In this document: positions 28,837-36,910 of the stretch, one piece after another | How the letters are laid out: each line of letters begins with the position of its first letter | Position numbering within the stretch: the stretch's first letter is position 1 | NCBI GenBank assembly: GCA_022821685.1 | Contig: JAJEDD010000031.1 | Location: 1-56,000 of the forward strand | Length of the DNA stretch: 56,000 nt | DNA from: Acidimicrobiia bacterium | GTDB taxonomy: Bacteria > Actinomycetota > Acidimicrobiia > Acidimicrobiales > Aldehydirespiratoraceae | Direction: 5' to 3' | Program-made: the position numbers and the translations under genes | Notes under the pieces: generated by a model | The model's input: the letters and a program-made list of their open reading frames with translations, nothing else | The model's database searches: none | Told to the model about the DNA's origin: nothing

Positions 28837-28842
28837 ATAGTA
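28837..28842 (-). promoter_or_regulatory. Predicted leaderless -10 of the SbcD-like gene
   Basis: TACTAT on the minus strand ends six bases before GTG 28830. No Shine-Dalgarno is present. Confidence 0.4.
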
Positions 28843-28972
28843 CCGATGGCCTGTGACAGCCACCGTCGGGTGGCCGAGGGCGCTGCGCTACACAGCATCA
28901 TCTATCGGAAATTACAACCAAATAATCTCCAGATGATCGATGATTGTCATACCCCTATGGGATGATGGCTGC

Positions 28973-30348
28973 ATGTTGATGGACGAGGCGATCCGGCGGG
29001 CCGACGAGGCGCTCAGCGCGATGGTCGAGATGACCCGCAACGGCCAGACCTCGTGCGCTGAATTGCGGCGGGGCTTGGAGGCGAGCAAGGCGCTGCGGGG
29101 CAAGCTCGACGCCTTCCAGGCTGATTCGGCTTCGGTGCTGGCGGTGCGGGAGAGCCATGGCGACGGCGGCACCGGAGTGCTGGCTCGAGCGGCCGGACTG
29201 TCGAGGCGGGATGCGGCCGGCCAGGTGAAGACAGCGCGGCGGCTGGCGGCGCTGCCCGAGGTGCAGCGGGCGGTGGAGGACGGGCGGGTCTCGCCGGCGA
29301 ACGCTCGGGTTCTGGCCCAATGGTGCTGCACCCGTACCTCTTCGAGGCGCTCCGCAAGCGGGTCTCGCCGGCGAACGCTCGGGTTCTGGCCCAGGCCAGC
29401 GAGAAGACCAGCGCCGAGCAGGTCCGCGGCGACAGCGGGCTGTTGGAGAAGGCTGCGGTGTTGTCGCCCGAGCAGTTCTCCCAAGAGGCTGGCCGGTGGG
29501 CCGCCCAGCGCCAAGCCGACGGCGGAGAGGACGCCTACCGGCGGCAGCGGGCGCGGCGGCGGTTGAGCATCTTGAACGGCGACGACGGCATGGTGCTCCT
29601 GCGGGGCGACCTGGATCCGGTGTGCGGGGCCAAGATGCGCAGACGGCTCTTCAAGGAAGCCGAGCGGCTGCGGCGATGCGACGTGAACAATCCTAGTGGC
29701 GAGCAGCGCACCCTGCCCCAGCGGCTGGCCGACGCCCTCGACACCCTCACCGCCGACCGCCGTGGCAAGGCCGGTGCCAGCGTCCGCAGGCCGTCGGCAG
29801 ACATCACCATCGTGCAACACCTCTCGGTGGAGGGAGACAAGGCCTTCGCGGAGATCGCGGGCGGCGGCACCATCCCGCAGACCGTGTTCGAGGAGCACAT
29901 GTGCAATTCCCGATACCGGGGCGCAGTGTTCAACAGCAAGGGCATCCCGTTGTGGCAGGGCCACGCCACCAGCAGCGTCACCGATGCGCAGAAGGCAGCT
30001 CTGACCGCGCTCTACGGGGCCTGCGGCGGCTGCGGAGCCCACCACGGGCTGTGCGACGGCCACCACATTGATCCGGTCTCACGGGGCGGCCCGACCGACA
30101 TCGAAAACCTGATGCTGCTGTGCTGGGAGTGCCACCGCAACGTCCACCGCCACGGCTGGCGGGTCGTGCCCGACGGTCGGGGCCTCTACACCATCGAGCC
30201 GCCCGACCGGATCCGCTACGGCCCGGCCCGGTCTCCCGACCTGCCGGCTGCGCCGGACTCCGAGCCTGGAGCCACCTTCGACTTGGGGGAGAGGGTTCCC
30301 GCGACCACAGTCCGCAGCGAGCCGGTCGGGGCTCGAGCGGGACCCTGA
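28973..30348 (+). pseudogene. DUF222/HNH (13E12-type) gene split by a 74-bp duplication
   Basis: The first part (ATG 28973 onward) encodes a helical DUF222 N-terminus to VSPANARVLAQ, then shifts frame. A second frame from ATG 29320 repeats VSPANARVLAQ and continues through ILNGDDGMVLLRGDLDPVCGAKM to the HNH nuclease motif CGGCGAHHGLCDGHHIDPVSRGG-PTDIENLMLLCWECHRNVH. Removing 74 bp between the two 36-bp repeats restores one open frame. The family is common and multi-copy in actinomycetes, with unclear role. As it stands the protein is broken unless repeat recombination restores it. The region 28864-28972 upstream is AT-rich and promoter-like. Confidence 0.8.
29284..29393 (+). repeat. 36-bp direct repeat flanking a 38-bp insert in the HNH gene
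   Basis: GCGGGTCTCGCCGGCGAACG (first 20 of 36 identical bases) starts at 29284 and again at 29358, offset 74 bp. The 38 bp between the copies encode no recognised motif but supply the ATG at 29320. Confidence 0.9.
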
Positions 30349-30378
30349 CGGCGATGGCGGACCGTGCCGGTTGACGTT

Positions 30379-30957
30379 CTAGGCGTCGTCTGAGTCGCCA
30401 GGGTCGTGGTCTGGGGTGCCGCTGGCATCCGGGTCGGAGTCGGCGCTGTCGTTGGCGGGCTCGTCGGCTTCGGGGGCTTGGCTCGTGTCCAGATCGACGT
30501 CTTCGTTCGGGGGGCGGTTCTTCAGCTGCACGAAGGCCATGCGGAGCTGCGACAGACCCTCGCGCAGGGTGGACTCGCCTTCGCCGAGGCGGCCTTGCAT
30601 TCCCTCCAGCAGCGCGCCCAGGGCATCGATGGCTACCGTGGCCTGGGCGAAGTTCGGCGGCTGGCTGGACAGGTGCAGGGCAGCCAGCTCGTACAGGCCC
30701 ATGGCGTGATTGGCGACCACCACCGAGGCGGGCACCGACTTGAGCCGCTCGCGCGACTCGGCCAGCTCCCGGATGTACTGCTCGGCCTGCTCGCGCTCCT
30801 CCGGCGACAGGCTGTCCAAATCGAAGTCCTCCGGCGCGGCGGCTGCGCTGCCGCCTGCCTGTGCTTCGGTGCCCGTGGGTGCTCGCTCGCCGGGCGTCGG
30901 CCCGGCGCCGCGATCTCCCACCGGTACTTCTCCTCCAGGGGTCCACAGCGTGCTCAT
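30379..30957 (-). CDS. DUF1844-type protein next to infC
   Basis: 192 residues from ATG 30957, preceded by GGAGG at eight bases. The N-terminus MSTLWTPGGEVPVG and the helical core ANHAMGLYELAALHLSSQP, with the later IDALGALLEGMQGRLGEGE, match DUF1844 proteins that sit beside infC in actinomycetes. An acidic Asp/Pro-rich tail follows residue about 160. Cytosolic, helical; function unknown. It diverges from infC, so the 30958-31114 region serves both. Family assignment is from memory of the motif. Confidence 0.65.
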   Translation of the reverse strand: MSTLWTPGGEVPVGDRGAGPTPGERAPTGTEAQAGGSAAAAPEDFDLDSLSPEEREQAEQYIRELAESRERLKSVPASVVVANHAMGLYELAALHLSSQPPNFAQATVAIDALGALLEGMQGRLGEGESTLREGLSQLRMAFVQLKNRPPNEDVDLDTSQAPEADEPANDSADSDPDASGTPDHDPGDSDDA

Positions 30958-31016
30958 CCAAAACACCTCCGGCTCATGCTCGCAGACAGGCTTGGTCGCT
31001 TGTCGCGACCGGCTGC

Positions 31017-31022
31017 TACCCT
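31017..31022 (+). promoter_or_regulatory. Predicted -10 of the infC operon
   Basis: TACCCT with a possible -35 TTGGTC (30992-30997, 19-bp spacer). A transcript starting near 31029 would have an 85-nt leader containing the palindrome at 31047-31068. Confidence 0.4.
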
Positions 31023-31046
31023 ACCGGCGTCAATCCAGCGGACATG

Positions 31047-31068
31047 CGCCCCGGCCGCGGCCGGGGCG
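31047..31068 (+). promoter_or_regulatory. 22-bp perfect palindrome in the infC leader
   Basis: CGCCCCGGCCG followed by its exact reverse complement forms a very stable hairpin in the leader RNA, followed by GTTCCGCCCG rather than a T-run. It could be a regulatory stem, an attenuator, or a stabilising hairpin for the ribosomal-protein operon. Confidence 0.5.
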
Positions 31069-31114
31069 TTCCGCCCGAATACGGAGGTTCCGTGCTCACG
31101 AGGAGTGAACGGCG

Positions 31115-31717
31115 ATAGCACCGCCAGGCGAAGAGCCCAACATCAATGACCAGATCCGAGCCTCCGAGGTGCGCCTCGTCGGTGAGGACGGTCAGCAGAT
31201 CGGAATCAGGACGCTTCAGGAGGCGCTGAACTTGGCCCGGGCCGCGGGACGCGACCTCGTGGAGGTTGCCGAGGCGGCCAACCCGCCCGTATGCCGCATC
31301 ATGGACTACGGCAAGTTCAAGTACGAGGCGGCCCAGCGGGCCAAAGAGTCCCGACGCAAGTCGTCCAACGTCTTGGTCAAGGAGATGAAGTACCGGCCCA
31401 AGATCGGCCGGGGCGACTTCGACACCAAGACCCGCAGAGTCGAGAAGTTCCTGGGCCAGGGCAACAAGGTCAAGGTGACCATCATGTTCCGGGGACGGGA
31501 GGTCCAGCATCCCGAGTTGGGCCGCAAGATCCTCGACGATGTGGCCGCAACCGTCGAGCATGTCGGCAAGGTGGAGTTCCAGCCCCGCCAGGACGGTCGC
31601 AACATGGTGATGGTGCTCGCTCCCGACAAGCAGGCCCAGGCTCGGCACCGCCGTAGACTCGAGGCCGAGGCCGCCATGGCGGCCACCGAGACGCCCCAGC
31701 CCGGCACCGCCGAGTAG
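31115..31717 (+). CDS. infC: Translation initiation factor IF-3, AUA start
   Basis: 200 residues. IF-3 checks the start codon and keeps subunits apart. The conserved N-terminus [20 protein letters not shown] precedes the first GTG (31169), and an in-frame TGA at 31106-31108 closes the frame, so initiation must lie between. ATA 31115 has AGGAG at 31101-31105, nine bases away, the right place for a start. Atypical start codons such as AUU on infC let IF-3 repress its own synthesis in E. coli. The remainder ([36 protein letters not shown]) is standard. An ATC at 31142 is a less likely start. Followed by rpmI and rplT. Confidence 0.9.
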   Translation: MAPPGEEPNINDQIRASEVRLVGEDGQQIGIRTLQEALNLARAAGRDLVEVAEAANPPVCRIMDYGKFKYEAAQRAKESRRKSSNVLVKEMKYRPKIGRGDFDTKTRRVEKFLGQGNKVKVTIMFRGREVQHPELGRKILDDVAATVEHVGKVEFQPRQDGRNMVMVLAPDKQAQARHRRRLEAEAAMAATETPQPGTAE

Positions 31718-31803
31718 AGCGTCGAATCGAACATCACTGGCCCATCGCCCGCATCGCAGGGCGAGCAGCCGGACCAGCCACCAACGAGGATCAAGAGCCA
31801 ACC

Positions 31804-31995
31804 ATGCCCAAGATGAAGACCCACCGGGGCGCGGCCAAGCGCTTCCGGCGCACCGGCACCGGCAAGCTCCGGCGGCGCCGCATCAACAAGAACCACATCC
31901 TCGAGAAGAAGTCCCCCAAGCGCAAGCGCCAGCTGCGGGCCCGGACCGACGTGGCGCCGTCGGATGAGCGGATGCTGCGGGATCTGGGCGTGTAG
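31804..31995 (+). CDS. rpmI: Ribosomal protein bL35
   Basis: 63 residues beginning [21 protein letters not shown], the standard bL35 opening, with the Lys/Arg-rich centre [16 protein letters not shown]. Part of the 50S subunit. In the usual infC-rpmI-rplT order. The 86-bp gap to infC shows no mini-ORF; a GAGGAT lies shortly before the start. Confidence 0.96.
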   Translation: MPKMKTHRGAAKRFRRTGTGKLRRRRINKNHILEKKSPKRKRQLRARTDVAPSDERMLRDLGV

Positions 31996-32073
31996 CGCGC
32001 CAAGAGCAGCGCCCACCCACCAGCACCAGGCAACCAGGCACGAACGCAGTCCGAAGCAGAAAGTGACACCTCG

Positions 32074-32448
32074 ATGGCCAGAGTGAAGCGTCCTGCCCAG
32101 TCCAGACGCCGCCGCCGGGCGGTGCTGGAGCGGGCCAGCGGCTACTACGGCAACAAGTCCCGATCGTGGCGAGCCGCCAACGAGCAGCTCATGCACTCGG
32201 GCAACTACGCCTTCCGCGACCGCAGGGCCCGCAAGAACGACTTCCGCCGGCTGTGGATCCAGCGCATCAACGCCGCCTGCCGCCAGCGGGGCACCTCCTA
32301 CAGCCGCTTCATCGCCGGGTTGAAGCAGGCCGACATCGAAGTTGACCGCAAGATCCTGGCCGACCTGGCCGTGAACGACCCCAACGCTTTCACTGCACTG
32401 GTGGACGCAGCCTCGGAGGCTTCCGCGGCTCAAGCCCAAGCGAACTGA
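32074..32448 (+). CDS. rplT: Ribosomal protein bL20
   Basis: 124 residues: [33 protein letters not shown] and later [33 protein letters not shown] are diagnostic. Needed for early 50S assembly, and in some bacteria a repressor of its own operon. The last codons run into the methyltransferase frame (CTGA). Confidence 0.96.
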   Translation: MARVKRPAQSRRRRRAVLERASGYYGNKSRSWRAANEQLMHSGNYAFRDRRARKNDFRRLWIQRINAACRQRGTSYSRFIAGLKQADIEVDRKILADLAVNDPNAFTALVDAASEASAAQAQAN

Positions 32449-32504
32449 CCAGATTCTCGGCGCTCGGGCCGCGCCATCGACGGGTAGCCGAGCTGCGACG
32501 CCTG

Positions 32505-33248
32505 GTGCGCAAGCGGGCACCGGGCGACCCCACTGTGGTTCTTGAGGGGCTGCGGACCCTGCGCGAGGCCCTGGCCGCGGGCATCGAGCCCACGACTGTG
32601 GCCACGACCGACCAGGCTGTCGAATCGCCTCTCGTCGCCGCCCTGCTGGACTGCCTCGCGCCGAGCGTCGAGGTGCTGGTCCTGACCGAACCGGCCTTCC
32701 GGTCGGTGGCGCCAGCGGTGAGCCCCCAGCCGGTGTTGGCGCTGATCGACAGGCCTAGCGCGGTTCTGCCCGCATCGCTGGCGCGAGACGATCTGGTGCT
32801 CGTGCTCGCCGACGTGTCCGATCCCGGCAACACCGGCACCATCATCCGCACGGCCGAGGCTTGCGGGGCGTGCTGCGTGGTCGTAGCGGGCGGCGCCGAC
32901 CCGTGGGCGCCCAAGGCGGTCCGGGCCTCGGCCGGCTCGGTGCTGCGGGTGCCGGTGGTGCAGACGGCCGACGCCGTTGCCGCCCTCAGATCGCTTCGGG
33001 CCGCGGGCGCTGCCGTCGTGGTCGCCGACCCCCGAGAGGGCGAGCGTCACGACTCCGGCGTGCTGGCCGATGACGACGGCCCGGTGGCCCTGGTGCTGGG
33101 GTCGGAGTCGCACGGCCTCGATACGGCGGTCTGCGAGCAGGCTGACCGCCGGGTCCGGATCCCGATGGCCAGCGGGACGGAGTCGCTGAACGTCGCCATG
33201 GCCGCCACCCTCCTCGCCTTCGAGTACCGCCGCAACGGCATCTTGTGA
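32505..33248 (+). CDS. SpoU-family 23S rRNA 2'-O-methyltransferase (RlmB/TsnR-like)
   Basis: 247 residues from GTG 32505. The SPOUT motifs are DVSDPGNTGTIIRTAEACG, ALVLGSESHGLD and PMASGTESLNVAMAATLLAFEYRR. The N-terminal substrate-binding domain normally starts about 20 residues earlier, and the open frame does encode a fitting stretch (RHRRVAELRRLVRKR); a CTG at 32445 overlapping the rplT stop as CTGA could be the true start. Located between rplT and pheS as in many genomes. Probably modifies 23S rRNA; target base unknown. Confidence 0.85.
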   Translation: MRKRAPGDPTVVLEGLRTLREALAAGIEPTTVATTDQAVESPLVAALLDCLAPSVEVLVLTEPAFRSVAPAVSPQPVLALIDRPSAVLPASLARDDLVLVLADVSDPGNTGTIIRTAEACGACCVVVAGGADPWAPKAVRASAGSVLRVPVVQTADAVAALRSLRAAGAAVVVADPREGERHDSGVLADDDGPVALVLGSESHGLDTAVCEQADRRVRIPMASGTESLNVAMAATLLAFEYRRNGIL

Positions 33249-33320
33249 GCAAGCAGGCCGCCGAAAGCGCCACATCTGCTCAGTCAGCGAGCGCTCCACC
33301 GAGTAGCGGCCCGTGCGCTC

Positions 33321-33326
33321 TAGCCT
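33321..33326 (+). promoter_or_regulatory. Predicted leaderless -10 of pheS
   Basis: TAGCCT ends seven bases before GTG 33334, predicting a transcript that starts at the pheS start codon. Confidence 0.45.
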
Positions 33327-33333
33327 TGCTCGG

Positions 33334-34341
33334 GTGCTGGAGGGCTACGAGCAGGCAGCCGCCGAGGCCGAGGAGCGCCTCGCGGCCGCGGCCGACATCG
33401 GCGCCGTGGCCGACATCGAGCGCGACCTGCTGGGCCGTCGCTCGCGGTTCACCGCGGCCAAGCGCCAGCTCGGCGACCTCGACCCCGGCGAGCGAGCCGA
33501 GGCCGGCCGGCGCCTCAACGCCGCCCGTCAGCGGGTCGAGACCTCAGTCGCCGCCGCGAGGACCCGACTCACGGCTGCGGCCCGAGCCGACCGCCACGCG
33601 GCCGAGCGGCTCGACCTCACCGAGCGGCTGCCCCAGGCCGCGCCGCTGCGCCGGGGCAGCTTCCATCCCGTGACCCAGGCTCGGGACCGCCTCGAGGACG
33701 TGTTCATCGGGATGGGCTACACCGTGGCCGAGGGTCCCGAGGTGGAGAGCGCCTGGTACAACTTCGAGGCCCTCAACATCCCCGAATGGCACCCGGCCCG
33801 AGGCAGCTTCGACACGATATTCGTGAACCTCGGCGAGCCCGAGCAGGTGATGCTGCGGTCGCACACTTCGCCGGTGCAGATCCGGGTGATGGAGAACCGC
33901 AAGCCGCCCATCTACATCGTGGCGCCGGGGCGGACCTTCCGGGCCGATACCGCCGACGCCACCCATCTGCCCGCCTTCAACCAGATTGAGGGCCTGGCCA
34001 TCGACCGCAACATCACCATGGGCGACCTGGCGGGCACCATCGACGAGTTCGTCCGAGCCTTCTTCGGCACCGAGGTCAAGAGCCGGCTGCGGCCGTCGTA
34101 TTTCCCGTTCACCGAGCCGTCCGCCGAGTTCGACATCTCTCGTCCCGACGGCTCATGGCTCGAGCTGGGCGGCTGCGGGATGGTTCATCCCAACGTGTTG
34201 CGCAACTGCGGGATCGACCCCGAGCAGTGGCAGGGCTTCGCCTTCGGTTTCGGAATCGACCGCCTGGCGGTGATGCGCCACGAGATCGACGACATCCGAG
34301 AGTTCGTCAACAACGACGTCCGCTTCCTGAGCCAATTCTGA
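33334..34341 (+). CDS. pheS: Phenylalanyl-tRNA synthetase alpha chain
   Basis: 335 residues. Charges tRNA-Phe together with PheT. An N-terminal coiled coil (residues 1-90, Ala/Glu/Arg-rich) binds tRNA; the catalytic core has class II motifs: VTQARDRLEDVFIGMGYTVAEGPEVE, HTSPVQIRVME and RTFRADTADATHLPAFNQIEGL, then GFGIDRLAVMRH. GTG 33334 is chosen over the upstream GTG 33313 because the -10 would lie within the coding sequence in that case. The stop overlaps a mini-ORF leading to pheT. Confidence 0.95.
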   Translation: MLEGYEQAAAEAEERLAAAADIGAVADIERDLLGRRSRFTAAKRQLGDLDPGERAEAGRRLNAARQRVETSVAAARTRLTAAARADRHAAERLDLTERLPQAAPLRRGSFHPVTQARDRLEDVFIGMGYTVAEGPEVESAWYNFEALNIPEWHPARGSFDTIFVNLGEPEQVMLRSHTSPVQIRVMENRKPPIYIVAPGRTFRADTADATHLPAFNQIEGLAIDRNITMGDLAGTIDEFVRAFFGTEVKSRLRPSYFPFTEPSAEFDISRPDGSWLELGGCGMVHPNVLRNCGIDPEQWQGFAFGFGIDRLAVMRHEIDDIREFVNNDVRFLSQF

Positions 34342-34403
34342 TGAGCAACCGCACGAGCACACGCTCCCTGCCCCTCGGGACTGCGGATCGGCCTCTGACA
34401 TGA
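34341..34403 (+). CDS. Relay mini-ORF between pheS and pheT (20 codons)
   Basis: ATG 34341 overlaps the pheS stop as TGATG; the frame (MSNRTSTRSLPLGTADRPLT) ends TGA 34401-34403, overlapping the pheT ATG at 34400 as ATGA. CTGATGAG at its start and CTGACATGAG at its end are similar, a faint sign of junction duplication. Confidence 0.3.
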   Translation: MSNRTSTRSLPLGTADRPLT

Positions 34404-36811
34404 GAGTCCTCCTGTCGTGGCTGAGGGAGTTCGCTCCCGACATCGGGGGTGACCCCGCCGCGCTCAGCGACGTGCTGAGCGCCCTGGGATTGACGGTCGA
34501 GGACATGACCGTCACAGGGTCGCTGCCCGACGGGGTGGTGCTGGCCCGGGTGCTGGATCTGCGCCCCCACCCCGACGCCGACCGCATCCAGCTGGTCGAG
34601 GCGGACGACGGCTCGGGCTCGACCCTGCAGGTGTGCTGCGGCGCCTTCAATATGGCCGTCGGCGATCTGGTGCCGCTGGCCCGGGTGGGAACGGTGATGC
34701 CGAGCGGGCTGGAGATAGCCCGCCGCAAGATGCGGGGCCAGCCGTCGGAGGGCATGTGCTGCTCGGAGGCCGAGCTTGAGCTGGGCGGCGATGCCGAGGG
34801 CATCATGATCCTCAACGACCGGGTCGCCGACGGCGCGGCTCCGGGACTGCCGCTGGCCGAGGCTCTCGGCCTGGCCCCCGACGTGCTGTGGGATCTCGAG
34901 GTGGGCGCCAACCGCCCCGATGCCCTGTCGGTGATGGGAGTGGCCCGCGACCTGGCCGCCGGCCTGGGCGTGGCCTTCGAGCCGCCCGACTGGTCCACAG
35001 CCGCCTCCGGCGCCCACATCACCGAATCGGCGGCGGTGGAGATCGTCGACCCGACCCTGTGCGGACGCTTCGTGGGGCGGGTGCTGCGCAACGCCCCACA
35101 GGGTGCGTCGCCGCCGTGGCTGGCCCATCGGCTCACCGCGCTGGGGATGCGGCCCATCAATGCGGTGGTCGACATCTCCAACTACGTGATGCTCGAGCTG
35201 GGCCAGCCCAGCCACACCTTCGACCTGGCACGGGTGGCGGGGGCCCGCATCCGGGTGCGTCGGGCCCGTGACGGCGAGGCGATCCGGACCCTCGACGGCG
35301 CCGAGCGCACCCTGGCTGCCGGTGACGGCGTGATCGCCGACGGCGACGACAACGTGATCGGCATCGCCGGGGTGATGGGCGGCGCCTCCACCGAGATCGA
35401 CGCCGACACCTCCGAGGTGCTGGTCGAGATGGCGTGGTGGGATCCGCCGTCGATCTCGCGCACCGCCAAGCGGCTCAACCTGTCCAGCGAGGCTGCCACC
35501 CGCTTCCGGCGGGGCGCCGACTGGGGCTACAACGTCGAGCGCTGCATGAACCGCTTCGTGCAGCTGGCCGCGGAGCTGGGGGCCGAGCCCGCCGATGGCG
35601 TGATCGACAAGCGGGGCGACCGGCCCGACCGAGGCCCGCTGCGGGTGCGGATCGCCAGGGTCAACCGGCTGCTCGGCACCGGCCTTAGCACCCAGCAGAT
35701 GGCCGACCATCTGCGCTCCATCGGTTTCGGGGCTGACCCAGCCGGCGAAGCCGCGCTGGAGGTGACCATCCCGACATGGCGCTGGGACACAGAGACCGAG
35801 ACCGACGTGGCCGAGGAGGTGGCCCGGCTCCACGGATACGAGAACATCGAGCGCACCGTGCCCACCGGCAACGAGGCTGGCGGGCTGTCGGGCTATCAGC
35901 GGGACCGCCGCCTGGTGCGCGAAGTGCTGGTGGGCGCCGGCTGCTGCGAGACCCAGCCCATGCCGTTCGTGGCGCCGGGGGCGCTGGCCGCGGTGGGCCT
36001 GCCTGAGGACGGCATCACCCTCTCGAATCCGGTCGACGACCGCGAGTCGGTGCTGAGAACCTCGCTGCTGCCCGGCCAGCTTGCCGCAGTGGCCTACAAC
36101 CAGCGCCATTTCAGCGGCGATGTGCGGCTGTTCGAGATTGGCCACATCTACCTGCCAGCGCCCGAGGACGGGCTGGAGCCCGCGGGCGGGCGGATGTCTG
36201 AGAGCGGGCCGCTGCCCGACGAGCGGGAGTTCCTGGCCGTGGCCCTGTCGGGCGAGGAGGCCCCGGCCGCGGTGGCCGTGCTCGACCTGCTGGCCGAGGC
36301 GTTGGCCCTGCCCGCGGTGGAGTTGCGCCAGGCGTCGCCGCCGGGGCTGCACCCCACCCGATCGGCGGAGGTGGTGGTAGCCGGACGGGGGCGCGGCACA
36401 GTGGGGGAGGTCGACCACGAGGTGCTGGAGGCCTGCGGCATCGCCGGACGGGTGGCGTGGCTGCAGATCGATCTGCAGGAGGTGCTCAACGGCCCCCGAA
36501 CCCGCCGCCGCTACCGGCCGGTCAGCAAGTACCCGCCCAGCGAGGTCGACCTGGCCTTCGCAGTACCCGAGGAAGTGGCCGCAGCCCAGGTGGAGCGGGC
36601 TCTGCGAGCCGCAGCCGGATCGCTCCTGGCCCGCATCGAGCTGTTCGATGCCTACCGGGGTCCCGGCGTGGCCGAGGGGTCTCGCAGCCTCGCTTACCGG
36701 CTGCGCTTCCAGGCTCCGGACCGCACTCTCACCGACGCCGACGTGGCCGAGATCCGCCAGCGCTGCATAGACGAGACATCCCGCCGCACCAGCGCCACCC
36801 TCCGATCCTGA
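34400..36811 (+). CDS. pheT: Phenylalanyl-tRNA synthetase beta chain
   Basis: 803 residues. Domains in order: the EMAP/tRNA-binding OB fold (about 40-150, VLDLRPHPDADRIQLVEADDG, KMRGQPSEGMCCSEAEL), the B3/B4 editing region with the NAVVDISNYVMLELGQPSHTFD block, B5, the catalytic-like core (EEVARLHGYENIERTVP, NPVDDRESVLRTSLLPG), and the C-terminal FDX anticodon-binding domain (YPPSEVDLAFAVPEEV onward). Intact and of normal length. Coupled to pheS through a 20-codon mini-ORF. Confidence 0.95.
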   Translation: MRVLLSWLREFAPDIGGDPAALSDVLSALGLTVEDMTVTGSLPDGVVLARVLDLRPHPDADRIQLVEADDGSGSTLQVCCGAFNMAVGDLVPLARVGTVMPSGLEIARRKMRGQPSEGMCCSEAELELGGDAEGIMILNDRVADGAAPGLPLAEALGLAPDVLWDLEVGANRPDALSVMGVARDLAAGLGVAFEPPDWSTAASGAHITESAAVEIVDPTLCGRFVGRVLRNAPQGASPPWLAHRLTALGMRPINAVVDISNYVMLELGQPSHTFDLARVAGARIRVRRARDGEAIRTLDGAERTLAAGDGVIADGDDNVIGIAGVMGGASTEIDADTSEVLVEMAWWDPPSISRTAKRLNLSSEAATRFRRGADWGYNVERCMNRFVQLAAELGAEPADGVIDKRGDRPDRGPLRVRIARVNRLLGTGLSTQQMADHLRSIGFGADPAGEAALEVTIPTWRWDTETETDVAEEVARLHGYENIERTVPTGNEAGGLSGYQRDRRLVREVLVGAGCCETQPMPFVAPGALAAVGLPEDGITLSNPVDDRESVLRTSLLPGQLAAVAYNQRHFSGDVRLFEIGHIYLPAPEDGLEPAGGRMSESGPLPDEREFLAVALSGEEAPAAVAVLDLLAEALALPAVELRQASPPGLHPTRSAEVVVAGRGRGTVGEVDHEVLEACGIAGRVAWLQIDLQEVLNGPRTRRRYRPVSKYPPSEVDLAFAVPEEVAAAQVERALRAAAGSLLARIELFDAYRGPGVAEGSRSLAYRLRFQAPDRTLTDADVAEIRQRCIDETSRRTSATLRS

Positions 36812-36849
36812 CCGCCCACATCCTGACAGTCCACATCCAGACTTTCCAC
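36805..36849 (+). repeat. 15-bp x 3 tandem repeat over the pheT stop
   Basis: ATCCTGACCGCCCAC (36805), ATCCTGACAGTCCAC (36820) and ATCCAGACTTTCCAC (36835). The first contains the pheT TGA; the last runs into the AT-rich argC promoter region. Looks like a decaying triplication of the gene end. Confidence 0.7.
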
Positions 36850-36864
36850 AAATATTCTCTTAAT

Positions 36865-36904
36865 TTTGCACATAGTTGCAAACCCGCTCCGCCTGGGCTA
36901 GGCT
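36865..36904 (+). promoter_or_regulatory. arg operon promoter with ArgR-type operator
   Basis: A perfect palindrome TTTGCA-N6-TGCAAA spans 36865-36882; its 16-bp core TTGCA-N6-TGCAA has the form I recall for actinobacterial ArgR boxes. It overlaps the -35 (TTGCAA, 36876-36881); a 17-bp spacer leads to the -10 TAGGCT (36899-36904), which ends six bases before the argC ATG. ArgR with arginine bound here would block RNA polymerase. argR is the sixth gene of this operon, closing a feedback loop. The preceding 20 bp are strikingly AT-rich and may hold a second, weaker box. Confidence 0.75.
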
Positions 36905-36910
36905 GGTGAG

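Noticed and set aside
31169..31717. infC beginning at GTG 31169
   Set aside because: It would remove the conserved N-terminal INDQIRASE segment of IF-3, and no ribosome-binding site precedes it.
33245..33673. 142-codon frame starting by GTGA overlap with the rRNA methyltransferase stop
   Set aside because: It runs far into pheS in another frame and has Ser/Pro/Arg-rich content. The pheS start has its own promoter, so this is not a relay ORF.
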